DNA from: Isochrysis galbana
Lineage: Eukaryota; Haptophyta; Isochrysidales; Isochrysidaceae
Direction: 5' to 3'
DNA: 64,000 nt
Assembly: GCA_018136815.1 (NCBI GenBank)
Contig: CM030935.1
Span: forward strand, 1,174,204 to 1,238,203
The translations under genes were made by a program, and so were the position numbers. Below, piece by piece: positions 38,423 to 48,633 of the stretch; position 1 is the first letter of the stretch, and the number at the start of each line of letters is the position of its first letter. The notes below the pieces were generated by a model. That model saw only the letters and a program-made list of their open reading frames with translations, was not told where the DNA came from and did no database searches.

Positions 38423-40921
38423 TCAGAATCGTTGTGTGGCCCACCACTTGATTTTGCGGCAATCCGAGCCATCAAAGCCTGTGTACGAGCGAGCAAGGAT
38501 TTGGCGAAGGGGTATGCGCGATGCGGTGCTTCCATTGCTCTGGATCCTGCTGTCCGCAACTGAGACGAGGTCCTCGATGGCATGTAGAGATAAATGGTGG
38601 TGAATGCGAGCAGCAGGATCAATAAGGCCGATCGATTCGTCAAGAGGACTCTCGGCCTCAACAAGTGAGAAGAAGGATTCAGCCGCATCGCGATCGAGGG
38701 GCGTGTCATTTGCAGCACAAGGTGCCTCTGTCCCCTCATCCGTGGCGTAAACCCTGGCTACTGGATGTTCTCCCGCTGCGAGAGCAGCCTTCATCTCGTC
38801 ATCGCACCGTGTCATCCGTAGCCATTGCGCCCGAAGCTTGGAAGCATCGCTCACAAAGTACGTCAGGAAAGTCAGCTGCTGCTGCCTTTTGACCTCGGCA
38901 TCTATCTCATTGTAGTCTCCAGCTCCGGGTGAGACGGCATTGTAGCCGCTTGCCAACTCCTCGCGCAACAACGCGTCGAGGCGCTTCACATCAGCAGGGC
39001 GGCTCAGGCTGATGTCCACCAATTCCTCGGGATCAACGCTCAAGTCGAAAAGTTGTGGCATGTATCCACCAAAGGTGGCATTGAGGGCCCGCGTTCCGAA
39101 GACAATGTACTTCAAAGATCCTTTCACGATGCAAAAAGAGCCCGTGTTCCCCAGATTTGAATGGAATTGTGATACGACGTAAGTCTTGCGCGGTGCCGCG
39201 GTATGAGCAAGTGTGCCGTCATCCGTGGACCATCGATCTGCCGAGACGCTGTGTGTCACGCCAAGTAACGGGGCGAGAGAAGTTCCCGCTAGCCAATCTG
39301 TAGGTTGCTGCGGCAACTGGGCAAGATCGAGGAGAGTTGGATATATGTCCAGGAGTGAAACAAGGTCAGTCACTAGACTTCCGCGGTGCGGTTCAGCGCT
39401 TGCGAAATCTGATGCCTGGGAAACTATGGATGCGAACGCAACATGCTCTCGTTGGGCATATGTTCCCATGGCACGGCGTTCAGAGGGCTTTGCATGCAGT
39501 AGATTTAAAGCGCCGCCAGAAATGATTAGTGGCACGCGCACGGAGCCCTCGTACAGCGAGTTCTTCCAGATCTGAGATAGTTGAAGGCAACGGGAGGGTC
39601 CCGTGAATAGCGTCCATCAAGTTATTGCGACAGGCTCTTGAAACTCTACAGCTCGCTTTGCGCTATCACCTGCCGATGTCCCATGTTCATCTCTCCATGA
39701 TCTGACAAAAAGATGACGATGGTCTTTTGATATAAATCCGCCTTTTTGCAAGCGGAAAGAACCTCATTGCAGATGGGGGAGCAGACGAGGGCGATCATGG
39801 TTCAAATAATGAGCTACGAGGTCCCAGCTGTTGCGAGCTCTTCGTTAGCACACATACAAGCTTTAGGTGGGTAGCAAAGCTCCTACCTCCCCCAAAAGGT
39901 AGTCAGCTTCTGCGACCATCGCGAGGTATGTCCGACGAACCTTAAAGATGTCAAAGGAGCTGAACGGAGGCTGATCATCACCCAGACCTTTGGCGATGGA
40001 CATGAAGCTATCATATGGGTGCATCGATGAGAGGCTCGTCCAAGTAGGCGGCGAGTAATGCACGCGCTTTTCATCGACAGACTCGAGCCAAGTCTGGTTC
40101 GTTTTAAATGGTGGGTGCGGTATGTTCAGAGAGCAATACATGAACCACGGTCGGATCCCAGATGAACTCTTTCCTTCGCTGGACGTCATCCGCAGCCCAG
40201 CAGCCTTCCCTTTTGCGACCAGCCACTCAATGCATTTATCGTGGATCCGCCAGTCTTCCGGATGCACGCTCGATGCCTGATCGTTCGTTAACAACATCGG
40301 GTTCGGTTTGGTGGGCCTGCGTATGTCTGCAGCTCGGGTGAGAGTGGGTATGTTGGGTCCGCCATGAAAGCCTGTCTCGGTCGGTGCCGGACCAAATCGC
40401 GCTATGATGTTGGCACCGACGTCGACTTTGCCAAAAATGGCCATTTCGTAGCCTCCGTCAGCAAGTGCGTCGAAGAAGGTGGCGTTGGCGTCTTGCCGAG
40501 CACCAATGGCGAGGCACCATGGGGTCCCGTATGCCTTTGCACATCTGCAGCGCAATCGCGGAGGCACACCAGGGCATTGGTATCCCAGCGCGAGGCGGTA
40601 CGGGCATTGGTTGGCACACGCGTGTTCGTGCGGGCCGCAGGCTCACGCTTGATCCGGCGCTCCTGTGCGATCGAGTGTGAGGCCATTATCGTTGGAGTAT
40701 GCACGTATCTGGTCGGTCCGCCTACCCGTGAGCATGCTCGTACGTGAGGGAACGCACTGCGGAGAAGCTGCGTAGGTGCGGACGAAACTGACCCCGTCGG
40801 CCGCGAGCGCATCGAGTGTTGGCGTGCGGACCCAGGCGGAGATGGGCGAGTGCGGGTCGACGACGCGCCCGTCCATCGAGTCCGACATCAGAAAGAGCAA
40901 GTTGGGCCGGCTGGTCATCAC
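38423..40921 (-). CDS. Sulfatase, arylsulfatase-K-like, 4 exons
   Basis: Exons (minus): 40921-40647, 40544-39887, 39762-39670, 39571-38423; introns 102, 124 and 98 nt (GT-AG), phases agree; 724 aa. PNLLFLMSDSMDGRVVD has the metal-binding Asp, and CVPSRTSMLTGR is the sulfatase signature whose Cys becomes formylglycine. Further marks are FGKVDVG, YCSLNIPHPPFKTNQTW, LSSMHPYDSFMS, AEADYLLGE, IVIFLSDHGEMNMGHRQ, LVTDLVSLLDIYPTLLDLAQ, LKYIVFG and QLFDLSVDPEELVDIS. Order and wording resemble arylsulfatase K (glucuronate-2-sulfatase) more than ARSA/B. No signal peptide is seen at the chosen ATG (MMTSRPNLL), odd for a lysosomal or secreted enzyme; a further 5' exon may be missing. The last about 150 residues extend beyond the usual length and are unrecognised. 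An LTR-like repeat starts about 240 bp upstream. Confidence 0.88.
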
Positions 40922-41161
40922 GATCGGCCAGGAGAGATAGGGAGGAGGGGAGAGCCGGGGGCAGGAGGGAAAAGCAGGGGAAAGGGAGGGACAGGGAGGA
41001 AAAGGGGTGCGGGGACAGGGAGGGAAAGCGGGGGAGCGGGCGCGCGGAGCGAGTCGTCCGTCCGCTCCCAGATCATCTTTTGTTGAGTACTCGTACTCTA
41101 CTTTCTACTAATGATGAGTCCCTCCTACCCCACTGCTCTCCGCTTTGCTGCTGGGGGCCGC

Positions 41162-41431
41162 TGTCAGAGTTTTCTTGTTGTCCTAGTTGAATCCTAGTGC
41201 TGAGGGACTGTGCCTCATCGGCAACGGAGCCCCTACCCCGCGATGGGGGTGTGCGCGGTTGGTGCATGGCTCGTCCGGTGTATGTGGCTAGGGGTGCTAG
41301 CCAACAAGACCTCTTACAAGACTACAATTTCTAACGTCTAATGTGTGCCCCCGCCGAGAGACCACGCCAACTTCTACAACCATAGCGCGCTCGACGACGC
41401 CGCTCAAGGGTACAACACCACAACGAATAAA
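41162..41431 (+). mobile_element. LTR-like repeat, third copy
   Basis: Same start as 16858 and similar through CTCAAGGGTACAACACCACA; cut at 41431 where the next repeat begins. Confidence 0.65.
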
Positions 41432-41436
41432 TAAAA

Positions 41437-42056
41437 ATAAACCTTTTAATAGTCTCACCGCACACGCGGCCGTGGACCCTCTACTTTCTACTCACGTAGG
41501 AATCTTTCTACACCCCCACTTCCCCGGCCCTTCTCCCCCCGCCATAAGGCGACTCCCCCCGTGCACTACTAGGGGGATAGGGGTGAAGGGCTTAGATATG
41601 GTCCGGTGGCCCGCGCCCCCTCCCGGTGATCATTCCCCCCCTTCCTCCTGTGTCTCCGAGTGGGCGGCGGTCTCAGCCCCGACTTATCCTGTAAACAGGT
41701 GCGGGACTTACCTATTTTTCGGTGAGCGGAGCTCTCGCTCCGCCCACCCCCTTCTCCGCGCTCTCTCTCCCCTCTCCTGCGGCACGCGCGATGGCGCGCC
41801 TGCGGCAGGCCTGCAGCTGCCTGCTGGCGACCCCTGGAGGCTCCTGGAGGCCAGCTCTGGGGGAGAGGAGGCTGGGACTGGGCCCTGGTCTCCCCTGCCT
41901 CTCCCTCGCTGGCGCTCGTGAGCCTCTGGGGCCCCCAATCTGCACCTGTCTGCCTGTCGACCAGGGGGGGAGGGGGGGTTGGAGCAATGGGCTGGCCACG
42001 AGGGGCCAGGATGGGCGAATGGGGCGAGCCTGTGGGGAAGGGAGTGGGTCAGTAGG
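41437..42056 (-). mobile_element. LINE-associated repeat, minus orientation
   Basis: Starts AAACCTTTTAATAGTCTCAC and parallels 37095-37690 throughout (GTGGGCGGAGCTCTCGC-type, GCGATGGCGCGCCTGCGGCA). No conserved ORF. Confidence 0.7.
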
Positions 42057-42119
42057 CCTTCCATTTGTAGACATGGTTGAGCACTGTGAGGTGGGTGTCT
42101 GCCTTTACTCAAAAGAAGA

Positions 42120-42460
42120 TTTTTTGTACCGGGAGCGTATTTGGAAACGAGGGGTACCAAACGAAGGCATACGACCTCGGGCGGGAATCACATTCCAGGA
42201 GCACTCCGGAGTCGAGGGGGCGGAGGGAGAGGTGGGGTCGACAAAGAGGGAGAGCAGGGGCGCGGGGACAGGGCGCAGGGGCAGGAGGGGTACCTGTGAC
42301 GCGGCCGAGACTGGGGCCGCCCCCGCGCCTTCACCCTCCCTCGCCCTCCCACCCCTAGGATTGGGACTCCCTCGTGGTGGCCCCGCATCGCGTATTTGGA
42401 AACGAGGGGTACCAAATGAAGGCAAACGACAACTGGACGTTCTCGGCACCGAACATGTTC
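42120..42460. repeat. Direct repeat pair around GC-rich spacer
   Basis: CGTATTTGGAAACGAGGGGT followed by ACCAAACGAAGGCA at about 42137 recurs at about 42389 with two changes; the spacer is GC-rich. Confidence 0.7.
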
Positions 42461-42461
42461 T

Positions 42462-43860
42462 TTAGATTTGGGGCGAAAGCAGCGGAGGGGGGGAGTGCTC
42501 GCCGGGAAATCGAACAATCCCTCAACCGACCTTTTTAGATTTGGGGCGAAAGCAGCGGAGGGGGGAGTGCTCGCCGGGAAATCGAGCAATCCCTCAACCG
42601 ACCTTTTTAGATTTGGGGCGAAAGCAGCGGAGGGGGGGAGTGCTCGCCGGGAAATCGAGCAATCCCTCAACCGACCTTTTTAGATTTGGGGCGAAAGCAG
42701 CGGAGGGGGGGAGTGCTCGCCGGGAAATCGAGCAATCCCTCAACCGACCTTTTTAGATTTGGGGCGAAAGCAGCGGAGGGGGGGAGTGCTCGCCGGGAAA
42801 TCGAACAATCCCTCAACCGACCTTTTTAGATTTGGGGCGAAAGCAGCGGAGGGGGGGAGTGCTCGCCGGGAAATCGAGCAATCCCTCAACCGACCTTTTT
42901 AGATTTGGGGCGAAAGCAGCGGAGGGGGGGAGTGCTCGCCGGGAAATCGAGTAATCCCTCAACCGACCTTTTTAGATTTGGGGCGAAAGCAGCGGAGGGG
43001 GGAAGTGCTCGCCGGGAAATCGAGCAATCCCTCAACCGACCTTTTTAGATTTGGGGCGAAAGCAGCGGAGGGGGGGAGTGCTCGCCGGGAAATCGAGCAA
43101 TCCCTCAACCGACCTTTTTAGATTTGGGGCGAAAGCAGCGGAGGGGGGAAGTGCTCGCCGGGAAATCGAGCAATCCCTCAACCGACCTTTTTAGATTTGG
43201 GGCGAAAGCAGCGGAGGGGGGAAGTGCTCGCCGGGAAATCGAACAACACCCGTCCGACCTTTTTAGATTTGGGGCGAAAGCAGCGGAGGGGGGAAGCGCT
43301 CGCCGGGAAATCGAGTAATCCCTCAACCGACCTTTTTAGATTTGGGGCGAAAGCAGCGGAGGGGGGGAGTGCTCGCCGGGAAATCGAACAACACCCGTCC
43401 GACCTTTTTAGATTTGGGGCGAAAGCAGCGGAGGGGGGAAGCGCTCGCCGGGAAATCGAACAACACCCGTCCGACCTTTTTAGATTTGGGGCGAAAGCGA
43501 AGGAGGGAGCGCTCGCGGGGAAATCCCTCAACCGACCTTTTTAGATTTGGGGCGAAAGCAGTGGAGGGGGAAGCGCTCGCGCCTTTTTAGATTTGGGCCG
43601 AAAGCAGTGGAAGGAGAGCGCTCGCGCCTTTTAAGATTTGGGCCGAAAGCAGTGGAAGGAGAGCGCTCGCGCCTTTTAAGATTTGGGCCGAAAGCAGTGG
43701 AGGGGAAGCGCTCGCGGGGAAATCGAGCAATCCCTCAACCGACCTTTTTAGATGTGGGGTGAAAGCAGCGGAGGGGGAAGCGCTCGCGGGGAAATCGAAC
43801 AACACCCGTCCGACCTTTTTAGATTTGGGGCGAAAGTAGCGGAGGGGCTAGGATTGGTGA
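42462..43860. repeat. 73-bp satellite array (~21 units)
   Basis: Units start near TTTTTAGATTTGGGGCGAAA and include GCAGCGGAGGGGGGAGTGCT and CGCCGGGAAATCGAGCAATC. About 15 units keep a period of 72-73 bp (42465 to 43484), then units shrink (63, 42, 46, 46, 70, 75 bp). Two tail variants alternate (CAATCCCTCAACCGACC and CAACACCCGTCCGACC). Short ORFs here are by-products of the repeat. Confidence 0.95.
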
Positions 43861-43924
43861 CGACATGTACATCTCATCAAGCCCTGGGCCATCAGGGGTG
43901 CGAAGCCGCCATATCGGAGCCACC

Positions 43925-44427
43925 GCGAACGCCCGACGGCCTTTGAGCAGCTACGCTAATGACGTTTGGAGGTACTCTCTGGACAATTTGGCACGCGACT
44001 ACTCCGACGTTCCAGGAGTCGAGCGATGGAGCGAATCGTGTGATGATCACGAGGGTGGATGGGTCAACCGCTTCCGCGCGTCTGAAGAGCTGGAGCGTTC
44101 CATCAGGCAAGCGGCATCCGAGACGACGTCGACACACGGAGCAAGCGCCGTTTCCTGGGGTGGGGGAAGTTGCGATGGTGGCGGCGCGGCTGGGGGTTCG
44201 TGGTAGCGGGATAGGTAAAACCCGTCACGAAACACCAAACGGCACTTCACAACTAGGTATACGAACTGCAACGGAAGCTCGAATTGTTCATTGAGATCGC
44301 CAGTGAGTACTCTCAAGAATATGCCGGCAAATTTATTCGTGACATTCATAATTTAAACGAAGAATATCATGACGTAGTCGAGGAAGCTTACAAGGTAATA
44401 ATGAGTAAACAGGGAAACACCTCTTGA
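43925..44427 (+). CDS. Unidentified coding-like segment (two possible exons)
   Basis: The 43865-44206 frame contains LSSYANDVWRYSLDNLARDY and GGWVNRFRASEELERSIRQA. A second frame at 44257-44427 reads VYELQRKLELFIEIASEYSQ and ...HDVVEEAYKVIMSKQGNTS then stop, with AT-richer third positions than its neighbours. The two could be exons of one gene, or retroelement remnants. No family recognised. Confidence 0.3.
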
Positions 44428-44429
44428 AG

Positions 44430-45100
44430 GGCGTGTCTCCGCGAAAGAGTGGACGAGACGCCCCCGCCGGAGAGCAACCTTGCTCGTCAGATATTTTTGG
44501 GGGCGGGCGCGCGGAGAGAGAGAGGCACCCCCCCCCCCCTCCCATCCACAGCCCCTCTACCCCATCCCCCGGCGAGTAGGCTCCCCAGGCGTTGTGGATG
44601 GCACAGGCGTTGTCGAAGGAGACCCTCTCGGGGCGCGCCCTCATGCCGAGCCAAGGCGATGCTGTTCTCGTCGCGTACGTGGTGCTCCTGGGCCTCTCCT
44701 TCGGGGTGCTCGCGGGGGGGGCTCATGGTAGGGTGAGACTGGAAGGGAAAGGAGACCAAATGAAGGCAAGCCGCCTACCTGTGACCGGGCTACTAGCCGC
44801 CTATGGCATCGTCGCACCACAAGGCTTCGCTTATTTGGGGCGTTCTCTCCCTTCCGGGGCGTCATCATCGATAGAGGCTATACGTGTTCCCAGGGCCAGG
44901 GCAGACTGGCTGGGCGGCTGGGCCCCTGGGACCGCCACCAGAGACAAGCACTACATTGCCCCGACCATAGGACCGACGTCCGCAGCGTACGCTCTTTTCG
45001 GTTGGCTCCTCGACCACCGTTACTCAGCCCAAGACAGATGAGATCTGAGCCGCCCACAGCGGTGGACACCTCTTCTCTTCTTCATTCCGTCGCGTGCGAC
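44430..45100. other. Probable repeat-derived sequence without clear gene
   Basis: Open frames exist on both strands (e.g. 44592-45041 +), but none resembles a known protein. 44755-44790 (AGACCAAATGAAGGCAAGCC) echoes 42410. Confidence 0.35.
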
Positions 45101-45118
45101 GAGGGGTGTGATTGGCAT

Positions 45119-48100
45119 AAAAAAAAAACATCTGAAGATTCTGGGCTACACACCTACTAACCTAGGGTACTTCCCCATCCCTGACACCACCGCCCTTAAT
45201 TTCCCTTTCCTCCACCTCCTCCCCTTCTCCCCTTCATTCCTTTGTCTTCGGTATCCGGGGTTCGGCTCGGGTGCGCTACCACGAGCCTGGTTCAGAGCGC
45301 GGGTTCCGGGCAGGCCTGTTATTGGTTAGTTGTCGTTGTGTGTCTGTCGGGTCGCTGGCGCGCTCGTCTCTTTCTCGCCCTCGCTGGCCGCTATCGCGTT
45401 TCGGTGGATTTATGTCCCGTCGAGGTGTATCACGTCTTAGTCTTGTTCTGGTTCGGGTCTCTCGGCAGTTATATATGCCACCCCCAACTTGGTGGTCAGG
45501 GCTTGTAACTCTAGACTTGGTTCTAGCTTACCTCTTGCACCTAGTGTGAATATAGGGTATACATCGTTCATGTCGATCCTTTTCTTCGGCTGTCTGCCCA
45601 TGCCTGCTTGGGCGGTCCTAGCCGAGTCTGTTGTACTCGCAAAAAGTAGTGCCTTGCTTAGCGTCGTGTATCTATCTATCGTTCTTATCAACACTGATTC
45701 CTCCGAGAATTCAATGCCATCGTAGTGTATCCTGTAGAAGTCCGTCAAAATATATCTCCACGCTAGAGTGTAGAGTATGGTGAGCGATCGCGGTGTTTCC
45801 CCCCGGGGGTGCATGAAAAGGTTGTCTATGATTACCTCTTCCCTGCTTCTACCACTTCGGGGAGTGTACCTTGCCAGTTTGTCGAGCGTTTCGAAAATCT
45901 TGACTACCCTCGGGCATTCTCCCAAGTGGGTGGAAGATTCGTTAGACGCTTTGCACATGCGGCAGGTTTTGTCCCTATCCGCGAACCGGTTGTATGTGCC
46001 TATCCTTCTGTGGGTTAGGTGCTTGAAGTGGAGGTGTGTATCTCTCGCCGTCATCATCGGGGATGTATATATTGTGGCTAGGCGCAGGCATCTGCCCTCT
46101 ATTAGCGTCTCGGTCGTGTCCGGTATCAGTTTCACCCTGGGGGAGGAGTCGCGCACCGCGATTCCTACCCCACTCGCCGGGTCTGAGGCGTTAGCAGGTG
46201 CGTGTACCATCTGCCACCCCATGGCCTTGGCGGTCGTGCATGCTCGGAGGTGCCTGCCGTCGGCGTAGGCGTGCAGTTCTTGGAGTATTATGATGTCTAC
46301 TCTAGCTTTTCTCGCCTGGGCGAGCACCGAGCCTAGAGCACCGTGGCCGGCGCCGTTCATGTTGTAGGAGACGATAATGATCGGTCCCTCACCTGGGTAA
46401 CCACGTGTGGAGTCGAACGTGAGCGCATAGATTATGAGAGTGTTAGCGCGGCGCATGTCGCGGTCGCGGCATGCGTACTTGTGATTGTAGCGGCATTCCG
46501 CGCCTAGGGCGCAGAATCCGCCCTTGGGCTGCTTCCCTGGTGCACCGGCGCTTGCTCGTGGGAATGCGCAGATTATAGTGCATTTGCCGTCCTTCCATGC
46601 GCCCGGGTAGTCGTGCGAACGGTTGCACGCCTTGCCCATGATGTTCATGGGGCATTTGCCGTTCGGGAAGCGCTTGCACAGCTCCGGGGCGTCCGGGTTC
46701 ATGGCCTCTTGGACGGTCCTCTTCTGTGGCGCCATGCGCCTACGTTCTTCACGCTCGAGGCGTGCAGCTTTTTCCTCCTCGCATACGCAGATGCGCAGAG
46801 GAGGTTGGAACGCCATGGCATAGCCTTTGTTGTATCCCTTGCAGCCCTTGGGCCCGGCATGAATGTTCAGGTTTTTGATATCCCCGCCTAGCTCGCGGCA
46901 GTTGCGAACGGAGTATTCGATGGGGTAGGGAGCCCCGTCGACTTTGAGCAGTAGTTTGCGCGGGAAGTCGAAGGAGGCGAAGGTTCCATGCTTTGGGGCA
47001 ACATAGAGGTGGTACACCTCTTTTTTGCCTTGCGTTACTAGGATTCCCTCTTTGGTGAGGATTTTGGTGCGCTCTTGGTTGCCTTGGAGAAAAAAGAAGC
47101 CTTGGTTCTCTACCGCCTTGGCGAGCGAGCTAATCGTGATGAGGCTCCTTAGCTCGAACTTGTAGTTGCGCACCACCAGGTGCGCCGACGCGTCCTTATA
47201 CGCGCTGGCCAGCGCCTTGTTGGACGCACGCGGTAGTCCGTTGAACTTTTCATCGAGCGTTTGGTACTTAACCGCAATCGGACACGGGATGCCCGCCTTG
47301 CGAAAATCCGCAACATCCTTGTATTGCTCCCTGAACTGGTTGGCGCAATCCGCCGTGACGAGAATCTCCCATGGGCCGGCGGCGCTCTTAGAGAGGAAGT
47401 CGGGCTCCAGGTCTACACCTTCCAGTTTGTTCAGGTGCGCGACGATCGCGCCAAGGATTTCTTCGTCTTTGGCTTTGTGGCCTTTCTCGTACGCCGTAAA
47501 GATGATGATGATTTTATGAGAGTGTGGAAATTCGGCCTCCTCTTCAGGTTCAGGCTCTAGGTCTTCGTCGAGGAGTGCCACCTGCGTGGTCGGGGTGAAG
47601 GGTGGGGTTAGCCTCTTGTGTGCTCCCGTTTTTCCATGGCCCGTGGGGTCCCTCGTTTCCGTGACTCTGTCGCCCCTTTTTGGGGTTGTTGTGTGATTTG
47701 TCCTCTGTGGTGGTCTTTCCTGGTGTTGGTGGTCATGGTGTTGGGCCTCCTGGGCTGTCGTCCCGTCTGTTTCTCGCGCGCGTGCGTCGTGATTGTCGGC
47801 CCGTCCCTGGGCGTCACTGGAGGGCCTCCCTCCTGTGCCGCCTCTCCTTTGTCTCCTGTCCCCCTTCCTGGGGGCCTCAGTGTGCTTTTGGAGTTTTTCC
47901 TTGTTTTGGTGCGGCAACTCCCCATTGGGGTTCTGCCTGTGATGGTGCCGGGCCAGCCCCTCGCGCCGGAGCGCGAGGGCGGTATCGCGGCTGTGTAAGG
48001 GCCGGGCCCGGAGGCCTCCCTTGTTGGAGCGTCCCTCTGGTGCGGTGTGGGTGGTGTGGCTGTGGGTTGTGCTGTAGGTGTGTTGCTTGCTGTCTGCTGC

Positions 48101-48310
48101 CAGCATGGCAGCTTTGTTCTTGGCGTTCTTGGCAATGCGCGGGCGTGGCTTGTCGGCTCCTGTGCCCACCTGGCTGGGAGGGTCGTCCTGGCGCGGTCGC
48201 TTCGGCGACAGCGGCGTGTCTATGAGTTCTTCGTCCATCGCGGCGAGGGCAGCGGCAGCGAGAGCGGGCGGCGGCGCGCGCTCCATGACCCTATCGTTTT
48301 AACGATAGTT
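45119..48310 (-). mobile_element. Non-autonomous LINE derivative with 18-bp target-site duplication
   Basis: GAGGGGTGTGATTGGCAT occurs exactly at 45101-45118 and 48311-48328. Between them is a 3192-bp minus-strand element. Its 5' end is a hairpin (CTATCGTTAAAACGATAG), then ATG at 48286. It has one ORF of 949 codons (45437-48286), a 3' UTR shared with 6286-6509, and a terminal T10 (sense). Perfect duplication and an open ORF indicate recent insertion. Confidence 0.9.
45437..48286 (-). CDS. LINE protein: CCCH fingers + truncated endonuclease + C-terminal zinc domain, RT missing
   Basis: 949 aa. Residues 1-about 240 are low-complexity, basic and T/H/R-rich. About 245-520 is a globular region with IIIFTAYEKGHKAKDEEIL and later GNQERTKILTKEGILVTQGK, probably the gag/ORF1-like RNA-binding part. 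About 537-605 has two CCCH-type zinc fingers (CKRFPNGKCPMNIMGKACNR-SH; CALGAECRYNH). About 636-740 is the start of an APE-type endonuclease (SYNMNGAGHG, DIIILQELHAY, GVGIAV, LRLATIY). The text then jumps directly to about 775 CRMC..........HLGEC, the zinc-binding domain normally found after RT. The C-terminal tail (LFMHPRGETPRSLTILYTLA) matches fragments at 5701, 21722 and 25187. The catalytic part of the endonuclease and all of RT are absent without breaking the frame, so mobility must have depended on another element's RT. Confidence 0.85.
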   Translation of the reverse strand: MERAPPPALAAAALAAMDEELIDTPLSPKRPRQDDPPSQVGTGADKPRPRIAKNAKNKAAMLAADSKQHTYSTTHSHTTHTAPEGRSNKGGLRARPLHSRDTALALRREGLARHHHRQNPNGELPHQNKEKLQKHTEAPRKGDRRQRRGGTGGRPSSDAQGRADNHDARARETDGTTAQEAQHHDHQHQERPPQRTNHTTTPKRGDRVTETRDPTGHGKTGAHKRLTPPFTPTTQVALLDEDLEPEPEEEAEFPHSHKIIIIFTAYEKGHKAKDEEILGAIVAHLNKLEGVDLEPDFLSKSAAGPWEILVTADCANQFREQYKDVADFRKAGIPCPIAVKYQTLDEKFNGLPRASNKALASAYKDASAHLVVRNYKFELRSLITISSLAKAVENQGFFFLQGNQERTKILTKEGILVTQGKKEVYHLYVAPKHGTFASFDFPRKLLLKVDGAPYPIEYSVRNCRELGGDIKNLNIHAGPKGCKGYNKGYAMAFQPPLRICVCEEEKAARLEREERRRMAPQKRTVQEAMNPDAPELCKRFPNGKCPMNIMGKACNRSHDYPGAWKDGKCTIICAFPRASAGAPGKQPKGGFCALGAECRYNHKYACRDRDMRRANTLIIYALTFDSTRGYPGEGPIIIVSYNMNGAGHGALGSVLAQARKARVDIIILQELHAYADGRHLRACTTAKAMGWQMVHAPANASDPASGVGIAVRDSSPRVKLIPDTTETLIEGRCLRLATIYTSPMMTARDTHLHFKHLTHRRIGTYNRFADRDKTCRMCKASNESSTHLGECPRVVKIFETLDKLARYTPRSGRSREEVIIDNLFMHPRGETPRSLTILYTLAWRYILTDFYRIHYDGIEFSEESVLIRTIDRYTTLSKALLFASTTDSARTAQAGMGRQPKKRIDMNDVYPIFTLGARGKLEPSLELQALTTKLGVAYITAERPEPEQD

Positions 48311-48324
48311 GAGGGGTGTGATTG

Positions 48325-48560
48325 GCATATTGACTCACCCGGATAGGAAGGGAGCTGCTAGCTGGTGCGAATGTGGTGTTTCACAGTAACCCCCGTTCAC
48401 ACTGCGTCGAAGCTCTGGACTTCTCTCTCCGGACTTCGCTCTCCCTACCCACCCATCCCATTGTTAGGCTGTGCGCGTGCCTTAGGAGAATTTAATATTA
48501 TCCTACAAGGCATATTGACTCACCCGAATAGGAAGGGAGCTGCTAGCTAGTGCGAACTAG
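48325..48560. repeat. ~47-bp direct repeat pair
   Basis: CATATTGACTCACCCGGATA followed by GGAAGGGAGCTGCTAGCT at about 48326-48372 recurs with few changes at about 48512-48558, just upstream of the next gene and next to the LINE target duplication. Confidence 0.8.
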
Positions 48561-48633
48561 TAGTATAACAAAAGTTTTGAAATCCACCTACTCTTATGTT
48601 AGGAAGGAGGAAGCGCGGGAAGCGGCTCGGGCA

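Noticed and set aside
42468-43946. Series of MGRKQRRGG... ORFs
   Set aside because: Produced by the 73-bp satellite; the period is not a multiple of 3 and the same peptides recur by repetition only.
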